64,000 bases of DNA, taken from Eubacterium_G segne (GTDB lineage Bacteria > Bacillota > Clostridia > Lachnospirales > Lachnospiraceae). The translations under genes were made by a program, and so were the position numbers. The stretch is from the NCBI RefSeq assembly GCF_014287775.1, contig NZ_JACOOZ010000001.1, forward strand, positions 124,001 through 188,000, given 5' to 3'. The notes beneath the pieces were generated by a model. That model was not told the origin of the DNA. It ran no database searches and worked only from the letters and a program-made list of their open reading frames with translations. Positions 47,676 through 56,944 of this stretch are shown piece after piece (the first letter of the stretch is position 1; every line of letters starts with the position of its first letter).

Positions 47676-47864
47676 TTAGTCAAAAAGGTCTCCTATGTTT
47701 CCTCCTGTAACTTCCGGTGGTGAAAACCAATCTCTTGTTTCAGTGTCCCCAGGGCCATCCGGAGACGCAGTTGTCTCCGGTGTAAGGCTCACCATCATAT
47801 TTTTATTAACTTCAAATTTTGTAACTATTACTTCCGGTGTTGTATATAATTTTCGTTTAATCAT
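47676..47864 (-). CDS. Small peptide (62 aa) inside the glycan-degradation operon
   Basis: ATG at 47864 with AAGGAG seven bases upstream. It stands 20 bases after the megaprotein stop and 36 bases before the GH5 gene. The peptide starts MIKRKLYTTPEVIVTKFEVN, then MMVSL, and an acidic Pro/Thr/Gly tail (SPDGPGDTETRDWFSPPEV) ending GNIGDLFD. The Y-x-x-P-E-V-x-V-x-x-F opening recurs in small uncharacterised Firmicutes and Bacteroidetes peptides as far as I recall. No signal peptide or cysteine. I do not know its role. It may be a small structural or regulatory partner or a modified-peptide precursor. Confidence 0.65.
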   Translation of the reverse strand: MIKRKLYTTPEVIVTKFEVNKNMMVSLTPETTASPDGPGDTETRDWFSPPEVTGGNIGDLFD

Positions 47865-47884
47865 TTGCTTTCTCCTTTTCAACG

Positions 47885-50800
47885 CTACTTTCTTATATAG
47901 ATTCCACCATTCCACTCATACTGGACTTTTCTATAATATCCTTTATAATTTCCTATCTTTTCAACTTCATTATAAATCCATTGGTTTAAGTCCGTATAAG
48001 TTGTACCTCGTGCATTGTTTAATGCATCTAACAGTTCCTTATTTTGTTCTTCCGTCAGATTTTTTGAATAAAATTCCTCTCTTTGTGAGTATTCACCCTT
48101 ATAACTATTCTGACAGTAAATAAAGTCATTCATGTCTCTATATACTGTATTTAACAGGTTATAATACTTGCTACTGGTACTTGTAACATTAAGAGTTTTC
48201 ATCATTGCCTTAGCAATTCCGACTCTGTTATGCTGCATATCAACCAGATTTAATACATTATCATATAAGAACCTGTGTCCCTTTAATGTACTCATTTTCT
48301 GATTGCTGTAAAGATGCTTAGCTATCTCGTACATATCAACAGTATAAATATTATTTCCATATTCTATTTTTCCGTCTGCCATTTCAGCATATGCCCTTAC
48401 AGTAACTTTTTCCTCTAATGTGTCAAACATGTAGCTTAAACACTTAAAAGTTAAACCATAGTAACTCCAATATTTTGTAGAGAACTCTGAACCGTCCTTT
48501 GTACTCCAATCTGCATACACACCATTTGGTGTTTCCTCATGTACTTTTACGTTACTATTGCCTGATGCCCCTTCTTTTGTCATTAATTTTTCCAGCTGTT
48601 CCCTATCCTTTCCAACTGTTTCTCCTTTAATGGCATATACAACACCAAACTTTTTAACTTTCTTTCCTTTAATAGTATTTTTGCTTACTCTGCATACTAC
48701 CCTGAAAGACGGACTATATTCAGATACTCCTCCTTTATCTTTATTTCCATTCATTTGGAAGCCCTGTACTTCCACATCACCTAAATCATTATAAGTATTG
48801 GTGCATGAAAGAACTGTATCTCCGGTTACTTTATTTACCGTAACTTCCCTTCCGTCTGTGCTGTCTCCCTGATTTATAACCCAGGAGGTTTTGTAATACT
48901 CATCACTCCATATGTTAGTATCAACATCTTTTTTACTATAATCGTCCTCTGTTACTGTAACCTTACAATTGTTATATACGTATAACTCTATTTCTTCAGA
49001 GTGCTTTAAGCTAAACCTGTACTTTCCTGTTTCAGTTTCTGTAAGTCCTGTATTAGGAAGCTTTGCGGCATCTATTGCTTTTCCATCCTTTTCAATGGCT
49101 ATTGTAAAGTTAAAGTTTTTATCCTTCTCAGCCATATTCCCTGATACATTTTTCTTTATGGTAACTTTTCTAATAGGATTATAAATATTTATAAACTCAA
49201 CAGAATTACCCTTAGCTGATGAATATGTAAATTCAGCAGTATATGCAAGATTTGTCCCATTAATATGGCTTATACCAACCTCTTCCTCTGTTCCGTTTTT
49301 ATTAACTTTTTCTAAGTAATAAGGAAGATAATTGTTGCTTACAATCACCTCTTCTACTGTATATTGATTTTGATTTGTTAATTTTGCTCCATCGAAAGTA
49401 ACGGTCTTAAAATATCCGCTTGCCTCTCCTCCCTGAGCCTTTTCTATCTTGACAAAATCACTTTGATTAATAGTTTTACTTTGTAAAATATTACCTGATT
49501 TATCTTTCAGTTTTGCAACTATGGTGTAGCCATCAGGTATTGTATCTAAACCTTCTACCTTAACTGTTGCAACTACAATTCCACTTTTGTAATAAAGCTT
49601 TAATACATTGTGGTTATATGCCACCGTCATGTTTCTGTCGTTTTCATCTACATAGAAATCTTTAGAATCAGCATCATTTTCACCACTTATTTTTGCCTGA
49701 TATAATGTAAGTTCACTAACTTCTGACGGACTAGGTACAGCCACTCTGTCATAAGGATTAACAGTACCATTTACTGTTAAATTATCCTGTTTTTGTCCAT
49801 CAACATAATACTCAATGGTGTATGACTGTCTCTGCTCAAATGTTACATTATCCAATAAACTTCCTACAGTTTCATTTGCTGTATCACTTTCATTTCTCTT
49901 TGCACCTCCTGCTGAGACAAAGAAGAAACGTGTAATGTAGTTTTTATCTCCTGATGGAGCATTGTATATACCATTATGGTCGTTCCACTCTCCTGCATTT
50001 TTCTTACTTGTTACCTTCCACATAGTTGCAGTAACTCCGTCAGATAATGTAAGAGTTGTACCTGTTGTTCCCTCCTTATTGGTTTCTATAGCCTTAACGT
50101 CATCTTTGCTTATTAATGCCTTAATCTGCTCAGCTGTCGTATAATTTTTTGCATCTTTAGCTGACATTGCCACAACATACATACTGTTCTGACACCAGCG
50201 TCCTGCATAATCCAAATCCCAATAACACTGTGAATTAGGTGTTGTTAAAATATCCTGATATAATGCACCTACATTTTCACAGTTAAGCTCTGCAAACTGG
50301 TCTCCATGAGCATTGTTTTTGTACATTTCATCCTGTGTTACGGAGAACTGGGATACCTGTTCGTTTTCTCCTGAGGTTTTTAACTTTCTTCCATTTACAA
50401 TTTCAATATCATGTCCTACACGGTTACTATTTGGCCCGTTAGTCCATCCCGGTGCTGTTGTTTTCCACATTAAACCTTCATATCCGTTAGGATACTGCTG
50501 TTCATCACCATTTGAGTTAAATGGGAAGATTTTTCCATCTTCATCTGTTGAAAACATTGCCGGATACTCAAAATCTCCATTTTGTATATTGTTATAATAT
50601 TGTACTTTGTAAGAATGTGACCACTGTGTAGTGCCACTTTTTCTTACTCTGTAGTATTTACCACCGCCTAAATCTTCTGCAACGTGAACAATGTCATTTG
50701 TTATTCCATCCTTAATGTTTCCCAATATCTCAAGATCATATCTCTTCTTTGCCACATCAGTCCATGTTTCTCCGTCACTACTCTTTTGCCACTCATATGT

Positions 50801-53800
50801 ACAGCCACTTTCAGGATTCTTAACACAAAGACTACCATTTTCGCTTAATTTATCTTCTATAATAATTGCCGACTTCCAAACTCTTACTTTATAAACCAAA
50901 CTAAACTTTAGACTTTCCTTGCCTGAATCAGCTTTTTCAAAAATCTGACATCCTATTTGTGTCTCAACATAATCTTTGTCTCCAAAATCAAGGTTTGCCG
51001 GTAGCTTATACTGAACAGTTGCCTGCTGTTGCCCCTTATAGGAAACTATTCCCTCATCATGACTTTCAGCACCTCTTAATTCATCACCTGAATTTCCTGA
51101 TGACCAGTAAATTGTATGCTTTGATGCTTCATAATACAATTCTCTCGGGTTTACATAAAAATATAAATCCTTATTTGCTTCATATACAACGTCATATGTA
51201 TCCCCTGTACCTATTACATCATCCTGTACAAGACTGCTGTCAATCATTCCGGCTTTTTCCGTATCCTGTAGTGCTGATATGGGATAAATTCCATAATTTT
51301 TCTTAGACTGATTAGTCCAATAATCTGTCTTATCTGTTTCTTTTCCCCACACTTCAAATTCATAAAGGGATAATCCCCAGCTTCCACCTCTTACTTTTTC
51401 ATCTGTATATAATCTAACGTATCTTGTTTTTACATTATCCATATGAATGCTGTTTCCTAATTCAAGGTTTGCATAATAGGCATCTTTTTGAATTTCATCA
51501 GCATCTCCCGGCTCTGTCCAGTTTGTAACAGTCCGATAATCAGTCCATGTTTTTCCGTCATCTGAAATCTGAATTTTAAAACTTTTTGCATAAGCACGCT
51601 CAAATTTCAAATCTACCGAATCTATTGCACACTGCTTTCCTAAATCAATCTGATACCATGGATTAGCGTCTTTCTTCGGTGCTGCCCATCTTGTGTCATC
51701 CTTTCCGTCTACTGCATTTTTAGGATTAGAAGTAGTTGCTCCATTGTCAGAACTGCTTACCTTTACATCCTTTCCTACTGAAAGGTCTGACAGCTCTCCC
51801 TTAACTGCTGTACCATAAACTCTGATATCTCTTATGGACATTTTATCATGATATGCCATTTTTATACAACGTACTTTTACATATCTTGCCTTTCCTAAAC
51901 ATACGCCATCCGACTCATATTTAAGTTTGTCTGTATCTGTTGTTTTAAAACCTCTGACTGTTCTTGCAACAGTCCAATTCACCTTATCTCTTGAAACAAG
52001 AATCTGAAAATCATCAGGATACGCTTTTTCAAACATAATGCTGACTTTTTCAATTTCATATAATTTTTCAAGGTCAATTATGAAATATCCTTTATCACCA
52101 ATTTCACCACTTCCCCATCTTGTGTCTTCATCTTCATCTACGGCATTTTCTGCGCCAAAATTAGGCTGTGAACCGGATGCCTCCACCGGTTTTCCAAAGG
52201 CAAGGTTATCCTTATCAGTAACTCTTTCCAACTTGAAATAGTCTACATTTGCCTGCTGCCATGAATTGCTTTCAGAATAAGGAATATTAGAAGCACCTGT
52301 AATATCAATTACATTTACTCCCTTATTTAAGGTAACTTCAGTAGATATTGTTTTAACTGTTGTCCATCCACCTGTAACAGGTGCTGAAATACTTGTCCAA
52401 CTGGAATTACCTGTACTGTTAATTCTGCAATCAATGTTTGTATCTTTTGAACTTCCTGATGCATACGCAACAGTGAGTTTATACTTTCCTGCATGTTTTA
52501 CGTCAACATAAGAAGTAAGGTACGCCCTGCCATTATCCGGCCATGCGTTCATTCCACCTACTGCTTTTCCATTAGAAAACGCATTATCTTCCTGTATATT
52601 ATGTTCGCTATCTGCATCTCCCTGAATGTAAGCATGGGCATTTTCTGCTTCGTGCTTATCATTACTGTCTGAAACCGTTTCCGGTTCGTACTCAAACTGG
52701 AAATAATCAAGATTACATGCTCCCTTTGAGCCATCTGCAACAAATTTTAAATATATTTCATGATTTCCTGATGGAATACTAATGTTTTCTGACGTATCAA
52801 CATAATTTTTCCAGTCAGAACCTGTTCCCGTTGTTTGCACTGTAGCAACAGGCGTTCCTGACATTGAGCTGTCATCAACATATATTTCAACTTTTCCACC
52901 ATTATCATTTTTTACGCTGTTTCTTAAATATATCTTTGATACCTTCCTATCAAAGAAAACATTGTATTCTGCCCATTTTCCATTTCTAAGTCCTCCAAGA
53001 TTTGTTCCATCTACATAACTGTCATTTTCACCTTCTACTGTTATATCCCCTGAACTTTTAGAAAAAGCCTCTGCCTGTATTTTATTTCCTTTTAATGTTG
53101 TATCTAAAACGCCTGAAAATGCCAATTTAACATCTTCACTATATTCCAATGTAAAACAGTCTATGTTTAACCATTCGTCCCAGACATTGTTGTTATCCTC
53201 ACGACCATGTTCTCCGCCTTTCCAAACCCATACTGCTCCTGAAATATCAATTTTATTAATTCCCTGTTTTAATTCAGCATTTACATCTACAGATTTTACC
53301 TCATCCCATGAGGAACCTACATCTGTTATGTCACAGGTGTTCCAACTGCCATTATTTATTCTGTATTGAAGTGATGTGGTCATAGTTCCGGAATACTTTA
53401 TTTTCATATTATAGTATCCTGCATTTGCAGCTTTAACATAGGTAGTTAAATATGAACGGTCATGTTCCATATATGTATTCATTTTTCCTATTGCCGCACC
53501 ATTTGAGTATTTATCGCTTAACTCTTTAGATACCTTATTTCCGGCAGTGCCTCTTACATATGCATGAGCCTTTTCTGCCTCATGCTTTATATTTGCATTT
53601 TCCGGCTTATATTCAAACTGGAAATAATCAAGATTACATACATAATTCTTTCCTGTGTCTGTAGTGAATTTCAAATATATTTTGTGATTTCCCGCAGGTA
53701 TACTAACCTCACCGGATATATCAGTATATGTGCTCCAACTTCCTGTGGAACTTACATTTATAGTTGCAACAGGTGTTCCTGACATTGTGCTGTTGTCAAC

Positions 53801-55225
53801 ATAAACATCTATTTTTCCTGCTGAATTTTCATTACCACTATATCTTAAATATATTCTGGATGTCATTCTGTCAAAATTAATGTTATACTGAACCCATTTT
53901 CCGTCTGACAGTCCTCCTATATTTTTGCTTCCACTGGCTGAGGAATTATCATCATCTTTTACTCCATCAGCTCTACTGTCTGTATTCTCTGCCTCTATTT
54001 TATTACCAACAGTTTCTTTATTTCCAACAGAAAATTCTTCAAAAGCTTTCTTACTATAAGATTTTTCCTGCTCATTTCCGTAAATACCTACCTCATAAAG
54101 GGAAATTCCGTTATACTGTCCTCCGTTGTAACCACTTTTTTTGTAGGTACGCTGTACAGCTTGTATTTTTATATATCTTGCATTAACTGCACTAAATTCT
54201 ATTTTATCCACCCTTGCATATGAATCCGAATCATAGGCTTCACTGTTGTAAACTGTGGTAATAAGGCTGTAATCTGTTCCATTTTCTGATTTATAAATAT
54301 TATATACAGTGGCATTGGCCTGCTCCCAGCTTAAATATACCTTCTCCACACTGTATGTTGCCCCTAAGTCCACAGTATAGTATGTGTCATCACCACTTGG
54401 ATTATACCATCTTGTATTTGCATCATTATCAATAGCCCCACTTATAGGAGTACTGCTATTCTCCTCTCCACTGGCTGTGGCAGATACTCCGTTATTTCTC
54501 ACATAGTTATAATACTGGTCATTTAAAATGTCTGAAAAAGCCTCTCCTGTATTATTTGTCTTTTTTGTAAAGACTCCGGTGTCACTAATGGTACTTTCTA
54601 CCGATGCTTTAGCCTCACTTCCAAATATGCCTATTTCCCATATAGATACACCATAACGTCTGTTGTTGCCTGAATCTGCCAAATAAGAATCACCAACATC
54701 TGTTATTTTTACGTATCTTGCAGACACTGCATTACTTAATGCTACAGTATCCACCCTGTTTTTAGGGTCTGTATAATCACTTATTTTAACCCTTGAAACT
54801 TCCTTGTAACTTCTTCCATCATTTGAAATTTCTATTTTGTAGTCAATGGAACTTGCTACTTCCCAGCTAATCCCAATTTTAGACACGGAATAACTTTGCT
54901 TTAAGTCGATTTGAATCCAGTGTCCGTTTGTATGGTTCGAGTTAGCCCATCTTGTATCTGTGCTTCCATCAACAGCTTTAGATGCATCCCTTCCATCCTC
55001 AACACCATCATCAGAACTTGTATTGACGCCATATTTAATATAATTATATAAGTCTCCGTCTTTGCCGCCAAATGCCTTCTTAGTATTATCCTCCATGGTG
55101 ACATCTGCATTGGTTGCCGTAGCAGATGCCGCGGCTTTAACATTGATATTCGTCACTGAAATACTTGTCATCGTCATACTTACGGCAAGAACCGTCGCAA
55201 GCACTTTTCTTAGTAACTTCTTCAC
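47885..55225 (-). CDS. Secreted 2446-residue multi-domain carbohydrate-binding protein with shared C-terminal domain
   Basis: No catalytic domain was recognised. Signal peptide about 1-32. Modules in order (approximate residues): two F5/8-type-C/discoidin domains (70-410); CBM6-like (410-545), CBM35-like (545-710); a second CBM6-like (710-855) and CBM35-like (855-995) pair; two more discoidin domains (995-1300); a beta-rich middle with an Ig-like WQKSSDGETWTDVA segment and a sugar-binding-like NGDFEYPA...GDQFAELN region (about 1450-1700); MucBP-like and Cna-B-like pilin-type domains (about 1790-2140, VTIKKNVSGNM); then the shared C-terminal domain (about 2146-2446), here with a helical insertion. 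The GTG start at 55225 has GGAGGAG six bases upstream. First gene of a four-gene operon with a peptide and two GH5 enzymes. It likely binds glycan on or outside the cell. Confidence 0.87.
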   Translation of the reverse strand: MKKLLRKVLATVLAVSMTMTSISVTNINVKAAASATATNADVTMEDNTKKAFGGKDGDLYNYIKYGVNTSSDDGVEDGRDASKAVDGSTDTRWANSNHTNGHWIQIDLKQSYSVSKIGISWEVASSIDYKIEISNDGRSYKEVSRVKISDYTDPKNRVDTVALSNAVSARYVKITDVGDSYLADSGNNRRYGVSIWEIGIFGSEAKASVESTISDTGVFTKKTNNTGEAFSDILNDQYYNYVRNNGVSATASGEENSSTPISGAIDNDANTRWYNPSGDDTYYTVDLGATYSVEKVYLSWEQANATVYNIYKSENGTDYSLITTVYNSEAYDSDSYARVDKIEFSAVNARYIKIQAVQRTYKKSGYNGGQYNGISLYEVGIYGNEQEKSYSKKAFEEFSVGNKETVGNKIEAENTDSRADGVKDDDNSSASGSKNIGGLSDGKWVQYNINFDRMTSRIYLRYSGNENSAGKIDVYVDNSTMSGTPVATINVSSTGSWSTYTDISGEVSIPAGNHKIYLKFTTDTGKNYVCNLDYFQFEYKPENANIKHEAEKAHAYVRGTAGNKVSKELSDKYSNGAAIGKMNTYMEHDRSYLTTYVKAANAGYYNMKIKYSGTMTTSLQYRINNGSWNTCDITDVGSSWDEVKSVDVNAELKQGINKIDISGAVWVWKGGEHGREDNNNVWDEWLNIDCFTLEYSEDVKLAFSGVLDTTLKGNKIQAEAFSKSSGDITVEGENDSYVDGTNLGGLRNGKWAEYNVFFDRKVSKIYLRNSVKNDNGGKVEIYVDDSSMSGTPVATVQTTGTGSDWKNYVDTSENISIPSGNHEIYLKFVADGSKGACNLDYFQFEYEPETVSDSNDKHEAENAHAYIQGDADSEHNIQEDNAFSNGKAVGGMNAWPDNGRAYLTSYVDVKHAGKYKLTVAYASGSSKDTNIDCRINSTGNSSWTSISAPVTGGWTTVKTISTEVTLNKGVNVIDITGASNIPYSESNSWQQANVDYFKLERVTDKDNLAFGKPVEASGSQPNFGAENAVDEDEDTRWGSGEIGDKGYFIIDLEKLYEIEKVSIMFEKAYPDDFQILVSRDKVNWTVARTVRGFKTTDTDKLKYESDGVCLGKARYVKVRCIKMAYHDKMSIRDIRVYGTAVKGELSDLSVGKDVKVSSSDNGATTSNPKNAVDGKDDTRWAAPKKDANPWYQIDLGKQCAIDSVDLKFERAYAKSFKIQISDDGKTWTDYRTVTNWTEPGDADEIQKDAYYANLELGNSIHMDNVKTRYVRLYTDEKVRGGSWGLSLYEFEVWGKETDKTDYWTNQSKKNYGIYPISALQDTEKAGMIDSSLVQDDVIGTGDTYDVVYEANKDLYFYVNPRELYYEASKHTIYWSSGNSGDELRGAESHDEGIVSYKGQQQATVQYKLPANLDFGDKDYVETQIGCQIFEKADSGKESLKFSLVYKVRVWKSAIIIEDKLSENGSLCVKNPESGCTYEWQKSSDGETWTDVAKKRYDLEILGNIKDGITNDIVHVAEDLGGGKYYRVRKSGTTQWSHSYKVQYYNNIQNGDFEYPAMFSTDEDGKIFPFNSNGDEQQYPNGYEGLMWKTTAPGWTNGPNSNRVGHDIEIVNGRKLKTSGENEQVSQFSVTQDEMYKNNAHGDQFAELNCENVGALYQDILTTPNSQCYWDLDYAGRWCQNSMYVVAMSAKDAKNYTTAEQIKALISKDDVKAIETNKEGTTGTTLTLSDGVTATMWKVTSKKNAGEWNDHNGIYNAPSGDKNYITRFFFVSAGGAKRNESDTANETVGSLLDNVTFEQRQSYTIEYYVDGQKQDNLTVNGTVNPYDRVAVPSPSEVSELTLYQAKISGENDADSKDFYVDENDRNMTVAYNHNVLKLYYKSGIVVATVKVEGLDTIPDGYTIVAKLKDKSGNILQSKTINQSDFVKIEKAQGGEASGYFKTVTFDGAKLTNQNQYTVEEVIVSNNYLPYYLEKVNKNGTEEEVGISHINGTNLAYTAEFTYSSAKGNSVEFINIYNPIRKVTIKKNVSGNMAEKDKNFNFTIAIEKDGKAIDAAKLPNTGLTETETGKYRFSLKHSEEIELYVYNNCKVTVTEDDYSKKDVDTNIWSDEYYKTSWVINQGDSTDGREVTVNKVTGDTVLSCTNTYNDLGDVEVQGFQMNGNKDKGGVSEYSPSFRVVCRVSKNTIKGKKVKKFGVVYAIKGETVGKDREQLEKLMTKEGASGNSNVKVHEETPNGVYADWSTKDGSEFSTKYWSYYGLTFKCLSYMFDTLEEKVTVRAYAEMADGKIEYGNNIYTVDMYEIAKHLYSNQKMSTLKGHRFLYDNVLNLVDMQHNRVGIAKAMMKTLNVTSTSSKYYNLLNTVYRDMNDFIYCQNSYKGEYSQREEFYSKNLTEEQNKELLDALNNARGTTYTDLNQWIYNEVEKIGNYKGYYRKVQYEWNGGIYIRK

Positions 55226-55274
55226 TTTTTTCTCCTCCAAAATATTTAATAAAAATCCCTTTTGCACATAATAT

Positions 55275-55280
55275 ATTATA
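55275..55280 (-). promoter_or_regulatory. Candidate -10 box of the megaprotein operon
   Basis: TATAAT on the minus strand, about 50 bases before the GTG start. No good -35 is visible, which fits activator dependence, with the 20-base repeats lying 33-72 bases upstream. Confidence 0.45.
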
Positions 55281-55312
55281 CTGCATTTATTTTCCAAAAT
55301 CACTTTGATGAA

Positions 55313-55352
55313 AGTATCAATTTTTCATTATCAGTATCAATTTTTCATTATC
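55313..55352 (-). repeat. Tandem 20-bp repeat, two perfect copies, upstream of the megaprotein operon
   Basis: The unit AGTATCAATTTTTCATTATC (plus strand) occurs twice head to tail, followed by a third partial start (AGTGTCC). The 20-base period puts both copies on one helix face. A related AGTATCATTTTTTTATTAC motif lies in the GH16 promoter. Confidence 0.85.
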
Positions 55353-55429
55353 AGTGTCCTTTTTTTATAATTGTGCATAATAACGCAACGATATCTGTAT
55401 TTTTATCTGTGTGTTGAAAGATACACTAT

Positions 55430-55470
55430 AAAAGGACAGCCTTCCTATTTTGGGGAAATACTGTCCTTTT
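55430..55470. terminator. Intrinsic terminator after the CLC gene
   Basis: Arms AAAAGGACAG (55430-55439) and CTGTCCTTTT (55461-55470) with further inner pairing (TTCC/GGAA), flanked by A/T runs. It sits directly below the CLC stop. Confidence 0.8.
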
Positions 55471-55477
55471 ATCTTTA

Positions 55478-56773
55478 CTATCTTATTCTTTTATTTACAT
55501 ACTTTGCCTTGTATTTAGAATAAACTATTGTCTGATCTTTATATAAACCATAGTATCCTGACAGGGCATAGCTTATTGATATGGCAATTAAATAATATGA
55601 TACCCCCTCAAATCCAAATAATTCAAAGGAAATGAGCATTGATGTAACAGGACAGTTGGTAATTCCACAAAACACCGCCACCATTCCTGCCGCTGCAGCT
55701 AATTCCGGTGGAAATCCTATGATTTGTCCACATACACATCCAAAGGTTGCACCTATACAAAATCCCGGAACTATTTCGCCTCCACGGAATCCTGCCCTCA
55801 TGGTTATTGCAGTCAAAACCATTTTCCACACAAAATCAAGAGGTCGTGCCCTACCGTTTATAGCACGGGCAATTAACTCACTTCCTGCTCCCATGTAATC
55901 ACTCGTATTTAGGAAGAGCGTTATCACAATTACAACACATCCTGCCACAAAAACACGAATATATGGATTCTTAAGGCATTTTGTATAAATTTTGGAGGCT
56001 ATTTTTAGTGCAATACAAAACAGTATGCTTACTGCTCCGCACCCTGCAGCAATAACGCCCATTTTTAATCCGTTTTCAATGGTGATTTCAGGAATATTGG
56101 TAACATTAAAAACTTCCGGATGAATTCCTAATCCTGCTGCAAACTCTGCTGCTATTATTGATGCTATAACACAGGGCAGCAATGCGGCATAATACATAAC
56201 TCCAACACTTACTACTTCCATGGCAAAAACTGCCGCTGCCATGGGAGTTCCAAACACCGCTGAAAACGCGGCACTCATTCCACACATTACCATAACATGC
56301 TGGTCAAATTCATCTAGCTTCACTATTCTCCCAAGCTGATTGCCTATGCTTCCACCAAACTGTATTGCCGCACCCTCTCTACCTGCCGAACCTCCTGTTA
56401 AGTGGGTTAGCAGGGTTGCCACAAAAATCAAGGGAGCTGATTTAATGGGGACATCATCTTTAGACCTGATGGTGGATAAGACCTGATTTGTTCCCCTATC
56501 ATCCTTGTCTAACATCTGATACATAAAAACAATAATCAGTCCGGCAATGGGAAGAAACAGAAATACCCATGGGCTGCCGGTTCTAAACTTTATTGCTCCT
56601 TTTATGCAACCTGCAAACACGCTACTTGCTCCACCTACTATAACTCCTGTAAGTATGGCAAGAATTATCCATTTGAAAAAAGTAGTAATATCCTTTTTCA
56701 TCCTGCCTTCATAATAATGAACTACTGCCTTATTTCGTTCTTCCCTTGTCATATTTTTGCTATCTATATGCAT
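55478..56773 (-). CDS. CLC-family anion transporter, CLC-F (fluoride)-like
   Basis: A 431-residue CLC transporter with the helical repeat layout of the family. The second selectivity motif is GGSAGREGAAIQFGGSIGNQLG, with the gating Glu in G-R-E-G, and the third is RGGEIVPGFCIGA. The usual first motif GSGIP is replaced by RGTNQVLS. The THL-GGSAGREG-x-A-x-Q context is what I associate with the fluoride/proton exchanging CLC-F branch. The branch call needs a tree. The start MHIDSKN at 56773 has GGGAG eight bases upstream. An ATG further up lies inside the leader hairpin and is rejected. Expression is probably set by the attenuator-like leader (56803-56877). Confidence 0.83.
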   Translation of the reverse strand: MHIDSKNMTREERNKAVVHYYEGRMKKDITTFFKWIILAILTGVIVGGASSVFAGCIKGAIKFRTGSPWVFLFLPIAGLIIVFMYQMLDKDDRGTNQVLSTIRSKDDVPIKSAPLIFVATLLTHLTGGSAGREGAAIQFGGSIGNQLGRIVKLDEFDQHVMVMCGMSAAFSAVFGTPMAAAVFAMEVVSVGVMYYAALLPCVIASIIAAEFAAGLGIHPEVFNVTNIPEITIENGLKMGVIAAGCGAVSILFCIALKIASKIYTKCLKNPYIRVFVAGCVVIVITLFLNTSDYMGAGSELIARAINGRARPLDFVWKMVLTAITMRAGFRGGEIVPGFCIGATFGCVCGQIIGFPPELAAAAGMVAVFCGITNCPVTSMLISFELFGFEGVSYYLIAISISYALSGYYGLYKDQTIVYSKYKAKYVNKRIR

Positions 56774-56802
56774 TGTATTTTCTCCCTGCACGGAGATAAA
56801 AA

Positions 56803-56877
56803 GTCCGACATCACAGAACATAACCGGCATTCTGTAACGTCGGACCTTACATGGAAAACTCTTGTATTTTCCTACAA
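56803..56877 (-). promoter_or_regulatory. Structured leader: predicted pseudoknot plus intrinsic terminator (attenuator/riboswitch-like)
   Basis: On the minus strand TTGTA/TACAA forms a five-pair hairpin (56877-56862) whose GGAAAA loop is complementary to TTTTCC (56858-56853), an H-type pseudoknot. It is followed by a strong hairpin, GTCCGAC...ACAGAA/TTCTGT...GTCGGAC (56845-56803), and five T residues, all upstream of the CLC start. This is the layout of a transcriptional riboswitch. I could not match it to a known class. Confidence 0.6.
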
Positions 56878-56916
56878 ACTCCGCTGTTAATTACCCTCTA
56901 AAATATATTTATTTTA

Positions 56917-56944
56917 ATTATACACTGTATTTTCAGAGTGTCAA
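56917..56944 (-). promoter_or_regulatory. Promoter of the CLC gene
   Basis: TTGACA (56944-56939) and TATAAT (56922-56917) with a 16-base spacer. It is flanked by an inverted repeat CTGTTAATT/AATTAACAG (56884-56892 and 56943-56951). Confidence 0.8.

Noticed and set aside
42517..55225. Cellulosome (cohesin/dockerin) system
   Set aside because: No dockerin Ca-binding repeats and no cohesin domains were found. The shared C-terminal domain does not resemble either.
56774..56916. Fluoride (crcB) riboswitch before the CLC-F-like gene
   Set aside because: The leader has a pseudoknot and a terminator, but the conserved GAUG loop and CUGAUG segments are missing, so I list it as unassigned.
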